A stretch of 64,000 bases of DNA, taken from assembly GCF_905115235.1 (NCBI RefSeq), contig NC_051850.1, positions 162,936,615 through 163,000,614 on the forward strand. The letters run 5' to 3'. The notes beneath the pieces are model-generated. The model did no database searches and was not told the origin of the DNA. It saw only the letters and a program-made list of their open reading frames with translations. Below are positions 1-11,165 of this stretch, one piece after another; position 1 is the first letter of the stretch; each line of letters begins with the position of its first letter. Source of the DNA: Hermetia illucens (Eukaryota > Arthropoda > Insecta > Diptera > Stratiomyidae). Position numbers and translations under genes: made by a program.

Positions 1-95
1 ATAGTAACCAAATCAATAAAAACTTAAACAAACATATCAGTACGTCGAACGTCACTTAAATCCGATTTCTTTCGTATTTTTAAGTCTTTACAATA

Positions 96-1042
96 ATGAG
101 TCCCCGATCCAATATCCGAGAAACGCAACCAACTGAGTCGACAAAAGTTCGTCCAATTTTCCAAAGTCGAAAATCCCTTGCTGATTGGGTCAAAGACAAT
201 ATGACTCTGGCCGATCGTCGAACATTTTACCAAAGAATTATCTTCGTGGCTAAAAACGCGGAAAATTCGAAGGAGTTTAGTAAAGTGCTTTACAAGACGC
301 TTCAGGAAAAGTTAACCAAGGCTGAACATTATTCGCACGGTGAACATATCTCGGGTTTAATAATGTTCTACGATGGGTATTCGGTTTACATGTTGGAAGG
401 TTCGGAGGAAGCACTTGGCCCGTTTTTCCGGATGATCAGCAATATCCAGAGGGATTTGTTTCAGGACACCAGAGTCATTTTGACTTTCAACAACATAAAT
501 CGCGTACGAAGCACAATTAGTTACTTTCTTTAAGATATTCACGTGAAATTTTATCCTAAGAGATTCTTCAAGAAGCTGCAGTGGTACTCAGCTGACCCCC
601 CTGTCTTACTGGAAACTGTCCCTATGGAGAAAATCGAGGACGTTGAACTGCAATGCGCGACTATTCTGAAGAAAATTTACAACCTCTGCACAAAATTGAA
701 TCAATCTGGATCGGAAAGTTGTAAGATAATTTCTTAGCTTCAAATTGGAAGATTTCATAATTGGCTTTTGCAGCAAGGTACACATTTTCTGATGACGACC
801 GCCTCGATTCAGCGTACAATAAGCTCATGCCGGAAATAGCTCTGATTGATGCCATGCTAACCACTAAGTATCTATTGTCCATTAACCAATTAGCTGCATT
901 GTACGAAGCTGTTCCTCAATTCGTCAGCTATGAGGCGTCTGTTTGGCCGCTTCCATTCTCATATTGCCCAATAAATGTTTTTGCAAATGACGACTACGAA
1001 GTTAACCTGACTTTCAACAAAGATCCCAAAAAGAAAATTTAA
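96..1042 (+). CDS. TEX47/BLUF-like protein, 3 exons, complete
   Basis: I read this as join(96..503, 561..720, 774..1042), giving 278 aa. Intron 1 (504-560, GTACGA...CCTAAG, 57 bp, phase 0) removes an in-frame TAA; intron 2 (721-773, GTAAGA...TTGCAG, 53 bp, phase 1) joins the third exon in frame. Residues 86-106 (ISGLIMFYDGYSVYMLEG) match the core strand pattern of BLUF-type domains as used in the animal TEX47 family (human protein about 253 aa), followed by the EEA helix. The C-terminal third (SYEASVWPLPFSYCP) has no motif I recognise. TEX47 is testis-associated and of unknown biochemical role; flavin binding is not implied, since animal members are not known photoreceptors. The start at 96 is the first ATG of the open frame. 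The gene is intact and isolated. The splice model is firm; the family name is moderately sure. Confidence 0.7.
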
Positions 1043-1770
1043 TATGTGTACACCGCGGACTAAATGCCGTTTTTAAATAATGTTAAATACCTAATATGGG
1101 AATATTTCAAGATACTTCTGCGAAATTTGAAGCAAATTTTATTTATAGTCTCAGAAACGTTAGAATATGAATAGTTGTGATTCCAGGCGTCACCAATAGA
1201 TGAATAAGTGAATATCAAATAACTCCAAGCCAAACATTGTCCATATCTAGTCAAAGGTCTGTAGGTCTCAATATTCGTCCAAGCCCTCTGAAATCTTATT
1301 TATATCCAACGCACAACTATTTTTGCCGTTAAAAATTTCCATATTTACTTTCTTGTGACTTTTTATTCAGTAAATATTTTAAGAGACCCACGTCATACTG
1401 GAAATAAGGTGAATGTATAGAAATTGGGAATTCATGTCAGTTTGTCTGTAAGACGTATTAATATAAAAAGCTGAAAGCCTTATTCCTTTAGAGTCGTTTT
1501 ACTTTCGTTGTACTCATAATCAACATGTTGCGGGTTTACGAGCGTGTAACGTAATGATGACGAAAAAGCCAGGTTGCCCAATATGGCAAGATTTGCAAAT
1601 AGTTGTGGGCTTGATGAGATAATTTTGAATTAACATTATGGAGAGTAATTAATATTCTATAATTAGCTGATAGAGATGACTATGTTAGGTAACATGATTC
1701 CAATATGTTCTTTGAGAATGGAATACTAATAAACACCCAGATAATATTTGAAAAAAAAAGTCTGCCCCTT
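1043..1770. other. AT-rich intergenic sequence, no gene seen
   Basis: This is the 3' flank of the TEX47-like gene. I see no coding frame with family resemblance, no RNA gene and no inverted repeat. It runs into RTE LINE debris near 1770. Confidence 0.6.
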
Positions 1771-2200
1771 CATTGTCATCATATCATCGTCAATGGCGCA
1801 GCAACCGGTATCCGATCTAGATCTGCCTAATAAGAAACTTCAGACATTACGGTTTTGCACCAAGGTCCGCCAATTCGTTGTTTTTGTTTGTCCTGATACC
1901 ACCCACGGTGACACTCACAGGAAGATGACAGGCAGTTCGCCTATGTTGCCAAACAGACACAAGCCATAAATTGAGCCATATCGCTTTATAAAAAGTGTCG
2001 GTAGCGTTTCCCCACTGTCCCACTGTTAGTTGTGTCCAAAGGACTTAGAAGACAGCCAATCGATCTGACTACAGTCATGGTTACGTCGCAACTGAACATC
2101 AATTCGACATCCCTAAAAGCTGTCTGGCGTCCTAACCTACACCATTGCCCTATCTCTGGCAGGGTCTGCCTCGTCTTTTTTTCTACCATATATATTGCCC
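1770..2200 (-). mobile_element. RTE LINE, 3'-end fragment (partial)
   Basis: Read on the minus strand, 2095-2200 repeats the last coding part of the RTE element at 42000-44815 (the KRRRGRPCLR region), and 1775-1830 repeats its 3' terminus, ending in a run of TCATCAT/ATGATGA units. Such short-repeat 3' tails are typical of the RTE clade. The middle (about 1840-2090) is diverged or replaced, so this is a degraded copy abutting a second one at 2200. Confidence 0.7.
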
Positions 2201-2962
2201 TTCATCATCATCAACGGCGCAACAACCGGTATCTGGTTTAGGCCTGCCTTAATAAGGAACTCCTGGAATCCCGGTTTTGCGCTGAGGTCCAACAATTCGA
2301 TGTCCCTAAAAGCTGTCTGGCGTCCTGGCCTACACCATGGTTCCATCTTAGGCAGGGTCTGACTCGTCTTCTTTTTCCACCATAGATATTGCCCTTATAG
2401 ACTTTCCGGGTGAGATCATCCTCATCCATACGGATTAAGTAACCCGCCCACCGTAACCTATTGAGCCGGATTTTATCCACAACCGGACGGTCATGGTATC
2501 ACTCATAGATTTCGTCATTGTGTAGGCTACGGAATCGTCCATCCTCATTTAAGGGGCCAAAAATTCTTCGGAGGATTCTTCTCTCGAACGCAGCCAAGAG
2601 TTCGCAATTTTTCTTGCTAAGAACTCAAGTTTCCGAGGAATACAAGAGGACTGGCAAGATCATAGTCTTGTTCAGTAAGAGCTTTGACCTTATGGTGAGA
2701 CGTTTCGAGCGGAACAGTTTTTGTAAGCTGAAATAGGCTCTGTTGGCCGACAACAACCGTGCGCGGATTTCATCATCGTAGCTGTTATCGGATGTAATTT
2801 TCGACCCTAGATAGGAGAAATTATTAACGGTCTCAAAGTTGTATTCTCCTATCCTTATTCTTCTCGTTTGACCAGTGCGGTTTGATGTTGTTGGTTGGTT
2901 CGTTTTCGGTGCTGACGTTGCCACCATAAATTTTGTCTTGCCTTGGTTGATGTGCAGCCTTA
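2200..2962 (-). mobile_element. RTE LINE, 3' third (5'-truncated)
   Basis: The minus strand encodes the end of an RTE reverse transcriptase in two pieces: 2972-2625 (LHINQGKTKFMV, GEYNFETVNNFSYLGSKIT, RLLSANRAYFSLQKLFRSKRL) and 2480-2238 (DKIRLNRLRWAGYLIRMDEDD). They are colinear with 44030-44700 on the plus strand. Frame breaks separate the pieces. The 3' end at about 2205 carries the family's ATGATG-type tail. The 5' side stops at the TA next to the Tc3-like transposon at 2963, so only the 3' third of this copy is present here. Confidence 0.85.
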
Positions 2963-3040
2963 CATTTACCAACTAAGGTTAGACACACATACATTTTCCA
3001 AGAATTAGAGAAAAAAACAAAAGATTTTTATGTTTTCTTT
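2963..3040 (+). repeat. Left terminal inverted repeat of the Tc3-like element
   Basis: It pairs with the reverse complement of about 4285-4357. Shared blocks are CTAAGGTTAG, ACATTTTCCAAGA, TGAGAAAAAA-like and AAAGATTTTTA. The outermost bases differ (CATTTACCAA here, CAGTGCACGAA at the other end), so the left tip has decayed. Confidence 0.8.
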
Positions 3041-4357
3041 TTTTATACTTTTATTAGAAACTATTTCAATTCATATTACAAAAAGATTTGTTCAAAAAAA
3101 ATTCTAGGTGTTGACTTTTTGCAGGTTTTTTGATTTTTTACATGCTACAAGTGCGAACTAACTTACTGTTTTGGATGAATTAAAAATAAATTAATTTTCA
3201 TATTGGTTTTCAATCAATATTTGGTCCATTTGCAATGATTCGGCGCGGAAGACTGTCATACAGTGATCGGATTTTATCATGAGAGATGTTTGGCCAGGCC
3301 ACTTTGATAGCTTCTTTGAGTTTATCTTTATTGGTATATTGCCGGCCATTTTCGTAAACTTTTCCTGCCAAAATCGACCATACATTCTCGATAATGTTCA
3401 TATCTGGTGACTCTGATGGCCAATTGTCAAAACGCCGTATGCCACGTTGCTCAAAATAAAACAAAGTTGATCTAGCCACATGTATTGGTGTATTGTCTTG
3501 CTGAAATTGCCAGTTCAGACCAGCACATTCGAAGCCTTACGCTGGGAAATGAGGGCCAATCATCTGCTGATAATGCACAGCATTCTTTCTGGTCGAAATG
3601 AATGACAGAGGCATGTTTTTTAAATAGCCAATAGCACCCCATACCATTACTGGGCCGCCGCAGGATTGACGCTTACTGAAAATTTTTTCTTCAGTATGTA
3701 AATCGTGCCAATAATAGGTAAAACCATCTAGGCCATCCAAACTGAAATTTTTTTCTGCCATTATTTTGTCCAATGAATGTGATCCAGGGCTAACTTCTTA
3801 CGGCCTTCAATATTGTTTGAAGTTAACATAGGCTGCAACCACTTAAAATCTTTTGTGTACGTCGAACACCAATGGGTAAATTATTCTCCAACTTCATATC
3901 ACGAGCAGACTTGTTGCTGTTGGCTGCAGATCGTATCAAATGCCGTTTTTGTGCTGGAGATATTGTCGATGGCCGGCCTGTCACGTAATTTTTGCCGTAA
4001 TTTTCACGATTTTCCAGAAAATTTCGAACAACTTTTTCACTCCGATTAATTTTCTTTGCAATTTTCAAGTTTGACATGTTCATGTAGTTTTTAAGTGTCG
4101 CAATTTTCGCTTTTTCCGTTTCGATTAGTGGTTTTCCATGACCCATGGTGATTCGCTTGGATTACAAATGAAAACTGCGTGTGAAATCACACAAAGTATC
4201 GAGAGAATGTGCATAACGGTAAATCAAGTCAAAACAAAACATAAACATGTCCGCAGCATTGTTTTCCAAACAAAACCTTCAAAAGAAAACGTAAAAATCT
4301 TTTTTTTTCTCAAAATCTTGGAAAATGTTAGTGCGGCTAACCTTAGTTCGTGCACTG
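2963..4357 (-). mobile_element. Tc3-like (Tc1/mariner) transposon, broken
   Basis: A 1,395 bp element flanked by TA at both ends. Its ends are inverted repeats of roughly 70 bp sharing CTAAGGTTAG, ACATTTTCCAAGA and AAAGATTTTTA. On the minus strand are a helix-turn-helix N-terminus (4146-3823, MGHGKPLIETEKAKIATL), a central part resembling Tc3 (3773-3537, SLDGLDGFTYYWHDLHTEE and GGPVMVWGAIG) and a C-terminal part (3479-3210, SPDMNIIENVWSIL). The second acidic residue (QQDNTPIH, just before 3479) and the final glutamate (NIIENVW) are present. The Tc3 position FSDEK reads MAEK, so the first catalytic Asp looks lost. A frameshift separates the first two parts and one in-frame stop separates the last two: a dead copy. 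Confidence 0.88.
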
Positions 4358-4362
4358 TATAT

Positions 4363-4486
4363 AATTTCCGGGCTGAATCATACTCACCCACACGGATTAA
4401 GTGACCCGCCCGCCATTCAGCCGGATTTTATCCACAACCAAACGGTCATGGTATCACTCATAGATTTCGTCGTCATGTAGGCCCTT
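4363..4486 (-). mobile_element. RTE LINE fragment, 3' coding region
   Basis: It matches 2395-2525 (and the reverse complement of 44470-44605): the blocks around CGGATTAAGTGACCCGCC, GCCGGATTTTATCCACAACC and GGTCATGGTATCACTCATAG. It lies directly outside the right end of the Tc3-like transposon but covers the same RTE region as the left flank, not its continuation. Confidence 0.8.
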
Positions 4487-4599
4487 TTATAGAGTAAATA
4501 AGATTACCCCTTTTAAATATAAATACATTTTTTAAATCCTTTTTAACTTACAATATAAATCAAATAAAAAGAAGTCACCTCTCTCCTCCGCCTAATCTT

Positions 4600-5250
4600 G
4601 TCTCGAACTGACTTAATATCGACAAACAATTTTCAGCTTTGCCACTGCATCCTTGAGCAGACGCAACAAGCGTTGAGTCCCGACCTGATGTCGAAAACAG
4701 GCTCGCTGCGGAGTCTTAGGTTCTCCCCGTATATCAGTTCCGCAGGACTTGCAGCAAATTCTTCGCGATTGGCTGTTCGGAGGCCAAGAAGAACTAATGG
4801 CAGGACCCGCGACCAAGAAGGCCATTATAGCGGCCTTAAGCGCCCTGTGCCACCTTCCCATTGGATTGCGGGTGGTGCGCGGTTGTCCGGTGGCGGTTAA
4901 AGCCGATGAGTTTGCCCAACTCTGAGAAAAGAAAGACTCAAACTACATTCCCTGGCCGGTGATTACAATTGCCGGCACACCAAAACGTGAAATCCATTCT
5001 CAACAGAAGGCCTCTGCACATGATTGTGCAGTAATGGCTTTCAGAGATATTGCCTCAAGCCACCGTGTAAACCTATCGATGATTGTGAGGCAATACCTGA
5101 ATCCTTGTGAGTCTCGCAAAGGCCCAATTATTTAAAGTGGATTGTATGGAAATGCTTGGTGGACCGAGGGAACACTCCTACCTCTTTCCTCACATGCTTT
5201 GTAATTTACGTTGCTACCAAATTTCTTTGCATCCTAATCAGCACTTTACA
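4600..5250 (-). mobile_element. Gypsy (Ty3) LTR-retrotransposon fossil, integrase region
   Basis: The minus strand carries sequence typical of the end of a gypsy integrase: LPLVLLGLRTA followed by a PAELIYG-like block, then residues upstream resembling the GVPAIVIT core. No LTRs are recognised at its edges and it is clearly broken in several places. It is a partial fossil; a plain age estimate is old. Confidence 0.6.
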
Positions 5251-6189
5251 TGGTAGCTATATCGCCTTGGGTTTGTCTTATCACTGTTCGTAGGCAATTA
5301 GGATTGTTGTGTCACGAACACGAAAATTTTCATACCACTCCGTTACTGAATAATCCGTGGTCTTTTCACTATTAAAATGACGGCCACTATCTTCTGGCGA
5401 GAAGAATTGCAATGGCGAAAAAAAATTTCTTTACCATAAACTTGGTGATTAAAAATTGTTCAATAAACGACTGAACGTCCACTACTGAGACATTTATCAG
5501 TGGAGGCATTCTGATGACCTTCAATCAAGGCGGATCCAGTGTCCTGACCGAAGAACAACGGCCCCCGAGTTTTGTTTAGAAGATCTGGAACTAATCGATA
5601 AGTTTGAAATTATGATCAAAATCACTGAATACCCTGCAGAATGCCCTAAGCAAATAAATCCGGTGCACATCGCTTTTTTAAGGAAACAACAAACTGTGAC
5701 AAACCCTATTGTGAGAATAATAATCATAATTAATTTAAAGAAACTTCGGGGTAATAGCATCCCAGAAATTCGACAACGTAGAGACTGATAAACATAATTG
5801 TACTCCACATCCCATACCAACAGTTGTTCGTCATCGCTGCAATGCCCATTCGTCCGCTTTTCTTCCGTATATTGTTGAAAACCACATTAAGAACACCCCC
5901 TCTTCGTCCAGGACAGAGGAAACTCATCAGATGCGACCTCACTTTTGCCCTGAGAGCAACATGACTGAAAGCAACAGATGGAGATCCGAGCAGATGTAGA
6001 CTTAGGATCGCTCATATGCCAAACAAAAGAATTTTGCTAATTTGTTCAAACTCCATTTTATTCATAACTGAATTCCCTCGGACAAGCAGTGTTTGTCGGT
6101 TACAATCGACTCATAAAAACTGCCATAGTCAGAAAAGTTCATTCATCTGAAAGACTGCTATGATAAGGGGGATAGAACCCAATTGACTC
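5251..6189. other. No recognised feature
   Basis: Both strands hold only short open frames (for instance 5820-5521 minus) without resemblance to anything I know. Some of it may be further fossil retroelement, given what flanks it, but I cannot show that. Confidence 0.5.
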
Positions 6190-6430
6190 AGGTCTTCAGA
6201 GCCAACCAGTAGCAACCAGATCTCCTATCCTGCAACTTAAAATCCCTCTGCTCAAAGAATGGTTTACCTAGTGTCCGCAGCCAGGCTTTAGCTAGAGCTG
6301 AGAATCACAAAGGAAGTGCCTAAGGGTTTCCCCATCTTCTTCGCAGCTTCAATATTGGGAATTGTAGGGTATGCCTAGTCTGGCGGCATGCTCCCCTATA
6401 GGTCCCATGCAGATCGTCACGATCTTAAAA
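6190..6430 (-). mobile_element. LINE tail with RNase H/zinc-finger end (fragment)
   Basis: It parallels 22245-22500 closely in order and content: CAGAGCCAACC, CCTGCA, CAAAGAATGG, AGTGTCCGCAGCC, GTTTCC, TTGTAGGGTATGCC and GGCGGCATG blocks all recur. In the better copy this encodes the C-terminal Cys/His segment of an I/Loa-like LINE ORF2. Only the tail is present here. Confidence 0.65.
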
Positions 6431-7205
6431 GAAGTAAAAATAAAATTTCTACGGAAACTGTAAGACCTCCAGGGAACAACATCACTAATAGGCCGCCCAG
6501 GTCGTCGTTCTCATTACTTGGAATATCTACATGTTATTTATGGCACACCATTTGGCCGACTAAAATGAATCTTCACCAAATTCAATACGATTGGAAATAA
6601 TGGTAAGGGGCTCACTCCAGCTCAAAATCTGCTCGTCATTGTTACTGGGGTCCTTATCATTCGTGCGTTAGATGGAACCATCTATTTCAATGGTCCAGTG
6701 AGGCAACCCGCTGTGAGTTCCCTTATGAAGCGATAGGTAGCGCCATTACCCATTCCTATGATTATTGTCGTTTCCGACAAATTGGAAGGCCCTAGAGAAA
6801 ATCACTTGTGTTGATGGCCAAGTGCGCATCAAACCTAGCAAACAAAATGGATAAATTGTAGCTGCATCCTCCATTCCTGTTGTCAGGGTATGTTTTGCAG
6901 GCCCTCACTTATACAAAAAGTTAAATTCTCAAGAGGGTTGCAAGTCATACATAAACACCTTTGTGTCGAGTTGAACATGAATCGACTTTATGGTGAAAAA
7001 TAAAAACGTCAGAAAATGACCACTATCACCGCTAAAAAAGCCGCATTTTAGTCCCAGTCACTCGCAACAACATTTAACTTAGGTAATCCAACGAGAATAG
7101 ATCTTTTTCTTCAAAACTGAATTTGCAAAAACTAGAGCCAAAGCCAATTGGTTTCCCTTCCAAGAGCTAGTTATTCCCAACAATGCTTAACTTGGTTTTT
7201 TTCGG
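6431..7205. other. No recognised feature
   Basis: There is one 70-codon open frame at 6388-6600 plus, but it overlaps the LINE tail and has no resemblance to a known family. No RNA gene or repeat unit was recognised. Confidence 0.5.
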
Positions 7206-7660
7206 ACAATAGCTCTTTTTAAGGTTTTGTGTTTACATTAAAATCGGTTTACTGTCTGTCTGGCTGTCCGTCACACGCATTTTTTTCGGAGACGGTTATA
7301 GCGATTGACACCAAATTTGGTAGAAAGGTGGGAACTGTGAACGCTCACGCATACGGCGAATTACATCCTTTTACGTAGAATTTAAGGGGGGTCCCCATAC
7401 ATGCAAAAGGGGGGTGTAAAATTCTTTTTCATCAAATATAGTCATGTGGGGCATCAAATTAAAGGTCTCGATTAGTACTTTTCAAAGCCGATCTTAGTTT
7501 TGACATTCGTTGGAAGGGTGGGGAGCGCGGGGGGTTGAAAGTAATCACTTCTTTAAGGGGGCCATTCTCAGAAACTACCAAACCGAAAAATCTGAAAAAA
7601 ATCAGGAGGCTGTCACTATATGGTGCCTGGGCTCCGAAATACCTTTCATGCCGATATCTG
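7205..7660 (+). repeat. Dispersed non-coding repeat, copy 1
   Basis: It begins with a GTCTGTCTGGCTGTCCGTCA motif and continues with CGGAGACGGTTATAGCGATT and CACCAAATTTGGTAGAAAGGTG blocks. Part of it (7430-7490, GGGGCATCAAATTAAAGGTC) recurs inverted at 29485-29560 inside the last dib intron. There is no ORF. It is a long interspersed repeat of unknown class; the opening motif also appears near 62730. Confidence 0.6.
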
Positions 7661-7900
7661 TTTAAATAAAGTTAATAATAGTATATTACTACAATTTTTT
7701 GCAATTGACTAGAAACCCCCCTTAAGTTCATCCTAGTACCATGAAATTTTGCAATGATATAAGCTATAATATAGACCATGATCTTTGGTGGAAATCGCAC
7801 TATTACTAACAAAGTTATAATACCTCAAATTTGTTGCTTCTTTGAAAATTGAAGACTATGAATGTCAATATCACCCGAAAGTGGATACTCTCACATAATA
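7661..7900. other. AT-rich spacer up to the TIR transposon
   Basis: Low-complexity AT-rich sequence, possibly still part of the preceding repeat. It ends in the TA target duplication at 7899-7900. Confidence 0.4.
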
Positions 7901-8761
7901 CAGGGTGCGGCAGCATAACTTCCTTTTTTAAAATGCGCGCCACTCAGTTAGTTGATGTCATAGCGGAGCGCTAGTGGTCTCGTTCAAGAGGGGATACTGT
8001 AAAGTTTTATCCCGACACGGTTCAGTCGCCATCATGCGTTGGAATAGTGAGGAGCGTGCCTTTGCCGTTGAGGTTTACTTTTCAAGCGGATGTTCGGTTA
8101 TCGCAACACAGCGTGCATTTCGGAATTGCTTTAATTTAGCCCCGTTGGCTCCCGTCCCAGACCGCAAATCAATTGTTACATGGGTCACTACATTCAGACA
8201 AACTGCAAGTGCGACAAAAGAAAGAACTGGAGTCCCTCGGCCCGTTAGATCACCTGAGAACATTGAAGCAGTGAGAGCGTCAATGTTGCGGTTGCCACGG
8301 TGTTCTGCGCGCAAACACGCATGATGATCTTCATTTTCATCCCTATAAGTTGGCGATAGTGCAGGAACTTTCAGAACGTGACTTCAATTCTTGGATGAGC
8401 GCGTGTGAGCTTCTTCTTGATGTCGTTCCCGAGGGTGCTATTGTTTTTTTTAGCGATGAAGCCCATTTTCATTTGTGTCCAAGAACCCTACAAGATTTGA
8501 AGACCAACATCCAAGAAGAAATTGCCAACATAACACCTGCCATGCTAACAAGAGTCATGACAAACGCCAGAAATCGGTTTACGCAATGTATGGAGAATGG
8601 GGGACGTCACCTAACAGATTTGATCTTCAAAACAATGTAAATATTATATAATAAAAACTTTAGACATGTACCTACATTATAAAAAATAAATAAATATTTT
8701 CCGATGCATACAATAGTTTTTATTGAGTTTTGAAAAAAGGAAGTTATGCTGCCGCACCCTG
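7901..8761 (+). mobile_element. Mariner-superfamily transposon, internally deleted copy
   Basis: An 861 bp element with 29 bp perfect terminal inverted repeats (CAGGGTGCGGCAGCATAACT...) flanked by TA duplications at 7899-7900 and 8762-8763. The plus strand codes for the N-terminal helix-turn-helix region (RWNSEERAFAVEVYF, 8035-8324), the LSERDFNSWM and FSDEAHFHLC block (8350-8478), and then jumps to the C-terminal TLQDLKTNIQEEIANITP block. Compared with the sister copy at 48366-49637 it lacks 34 bp near 8320 (frameshift) and 394 bp after 8478. The second deletion has a GT microhomology at its ends. It cannot encode transposase but keeps both ends, so it resembles an early MITE-like derivative. 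Confidence 0.93.
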
Positions 8762-8763
8762 TA

Positions 8764-9055
8764 TATGGATATATTACGTGCTACGTACTAAGAAATACAC
8801 AAAACCTTTCGTACCTGAAGCGTCCAGCTTCTGGTTTCCCGACTTGTTTCTCTTTGGAATCGTCTCAATTTAATAAGTTGAGCGAAGATGTAAAGTCTTT
8901 CTGTGATAAATTATTATGTCACACTATTCACTGTAATATGATACTGATATTCTTCTTCTGAAAGATTCATACGAGTCAACAACATTACTGAGCGCAATAG
9001 AGATTAAAGAAGAACAACATTAGAGATCGATTGAAGCTTCGCAGCTACGTAGATT
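8764..9055. other. Short unclassified repeat segment
   Basis: 8790-8835 (ACACAAAACCTTTCGTACCT, GAAGCGTCCAGC) matches 53030-53060 (ACACAAAACCTTTTATACCT, GAAGCGTCAAGC), so this is part of a dispersed element tail. The rest has no recognisable content. Confidence 0.45.
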
Positions 9056-9059
9056 TAGA

Positions 9060-9240
9060 ACTGAGAAGAGACTCGCTTTAGAGCATAAAAATCCAAAATA
9101 AGTTCCTCAAAGCAGCAATATTTTAGTTACTTTTACACCATCTTCCTCAGTAGTGCATTCAGTGAAGTGTAATCAAGTACAAATCTTTGGTACCACCTAC
9201 AGATTCCAAGCAGTCCCTTGAACTGTTTGACGATTCCGGG
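9060..9240 (-). mobile_element. Gypsy (Ty3) LTR-retrotransposon fossil, RT fragment
   Basis: On the minus strand, 9230-9140 reads like the connection region after a gypsy reverse transcriptase (a GICRWYQRFV-type block, the usual FLG-YYRRFI motif). It is a short broken fossil with no LTRs seen. It may belong to the same family as the integrase remnant at 4600-5250, which lies on the same strand. Confidence 0.45.
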
Positions 9241-9789
9241 CGTGGAAATCAAGAGATAACATTAACCTGACCAGATTCAAAATAAATCGACACGTGCTCC
9301 TTATATCAGACCTTTTTCGTGGCGGATTTGCTCTTTCGTACGTTTAACCTTAGGTCAGTGGATTTCATAAGGAGCAGCTTCACTTAAGAGTAGCATAGGT
9401 TGATCATCTAAGTTGGTTAGAAATTAATCTCGCACATGAACAGGGGTGACCTGCGCATTTCGCTGCAATATTTGAGGTGCATTACCCCAAACGGTGGGTT
9501 CACAAGATGAGAAAGTAGCGACCTTGAAATTTTGATGGCCCTAATGCAAATAAACGTCCGCGGTGAAGGATAAGCGTCCATCTTAGGGACGCTGTTCCGC
9601 GTTATCAACGTTGAAGATTAGCAATCCAGTAATCTTACATGCAACGACCTCAAGTCCGAACGCTTCAGTTTCCTTGGAATAATGCAACTTCAATTTCTCA
9701 TCGTAAAGGTAGTAGGAGTTTTCTGATTAAAACAGAGTTATTACAAGGTTTCATTGAGTTGGCTGCCCCTTGACCTCTGACATATAATA
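9241..9789. other. No recognised feature
   Basis: No convincing coding frame. 9608-9417 minus is open for 63 codons, but I cannot assign it. Confidence 0.4.
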
Positions 9790-11165
9790 ATGGACCCAGG
9801 TTTCATCAAATTATGTTTCTCGATTAATTGGCGACGTTCTTTCCATAGTAGGAAACCAAACTTACCATATCTGCGAGCGATGAGACTTTGTCAAAAGGCA
9901 AGAGGGAAGTCAGAACATCGAGAACTGAAGAAAGAATACCGAAATCTTTACGGGAGCCTTACGAACGTGTTCCGGGAAAGAAAGCGTAAGTGCTGCAGGT
10001 AGCTATGTCTTGGGGCGTTACCTACAAATTTGTAATGACCAAAATTCGTGGACAAGAACCATCTCGACTCTTCTGCAAAATAGTTACAATTCTTTTTCCG
10101 CAACACGAAGAAAGTGGATCCCGGGGTTACCAAGGAGGAACTACAATATGTCTTTGGATGAATTGTGGATAAAAAGGATCCGATTTGGAGGAGATTCTGC
10201 ACAAAGCTCTCAAGTTGGCTGCTAAAACCAGATCTACATGGTTCATAAACACATTTGAATCGTTCGAGGCGGAAGAGTGTTTTCCGCCCAGTGCAACAGG
10301 CAAAGGTTAGTTCTCTTGTTTCGGCCAACAGGGGTTGCACTAAAGGTACCTCAGCTAAACTGCGTTTCCTGGTTCTCCCCACGGCTCCGTATTGGGGCTT
10401 CTGCTACGGAACATAATGTTTGATAAAGTGTTTGCCCTCCGCGAGCTACAGGAGCCAAGGTTGACTGGTTTTATAGTTGCAAAACACTCCGAGGACGTGG
10501 ATATAAATAATTAAATTAAAAGACGGAAGCCGTCATTATCACCGATTGCCGTTAAGTATAGTATAGAGTTGATAATCGAAAATCGCTTCAAAATCGATCA
10601 TTAGGTACCTGAGAGTATTGGTCAATGCCAAGTTGAATTTCAAGAGGCACTTGGACTATACGCTAAAAAAGGCAACAAAGGCTAGTTATGTTTAGCAAGG
10701 ATAATGATAAATATCAGAGGCCCAAAAAATAGTCGTCGGCTACTCATCATAAGCGTAGTGAAATCCATCCTGCTATACGCCGCTCCGAAGGTATATAACG
10801 CCTAGAGGACAGTATCGAGTAAGGCAGTGAGTACCATCACGGGAATGATTCTTTTGTATCTTCTAGTGAGTGAGGGGCGTTATCTCTGCCAAAGAAGGGA
10901 GGCGAATCTGTCCAACGTGACTGTGAAGTTCTGAGAAGTCATTAGCTAAGAGCTATACAGGACGATTCTCCCGATTGCCCTAATGTCCGAAATTAGTAGA
11001 TATAAGGCCCCATAATGTCATGGAGTAGCTGCTGGGTTCGGGAGCAAATTGGAACAGTAACAAACGCAGCAATATCCACGATACAAAACAAATTCCACGA
11101 ACTGTATAGAGTCCTCTCTGCGAAATAATACTTCATGATATTCCAGTGGGGATATGGAAAAAATG
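9790..11165 (+). mobile_element. R1-clade LINE, degraded ORF2 fragment
   Basis: The plus strand shows scattered R1 ORF2 blocks in order: ALKLAAKTRSTWFINTFE-like at 10205-10260, an INIRGPKNSRRLL block near 10710-10745 and a SILLYAAPKVY block near 10770-10800. These correspond to the RT C-terminal half of the R1-clade copy at 33900-34437 (ARMMPNVGRPRYSHILL, STLYYAAPVGEEAL). Many frame breaks are present. No 3' tail or target duplication could be fixed. Confidence 0.65.

Noticed and set aside
96-737. Two separate small genes at 96-533 and 543-737
   Set aside because: They share one frame and are joined by a clean 57 bp GT-AG intron that removes the stop, so they are exons of one gene.
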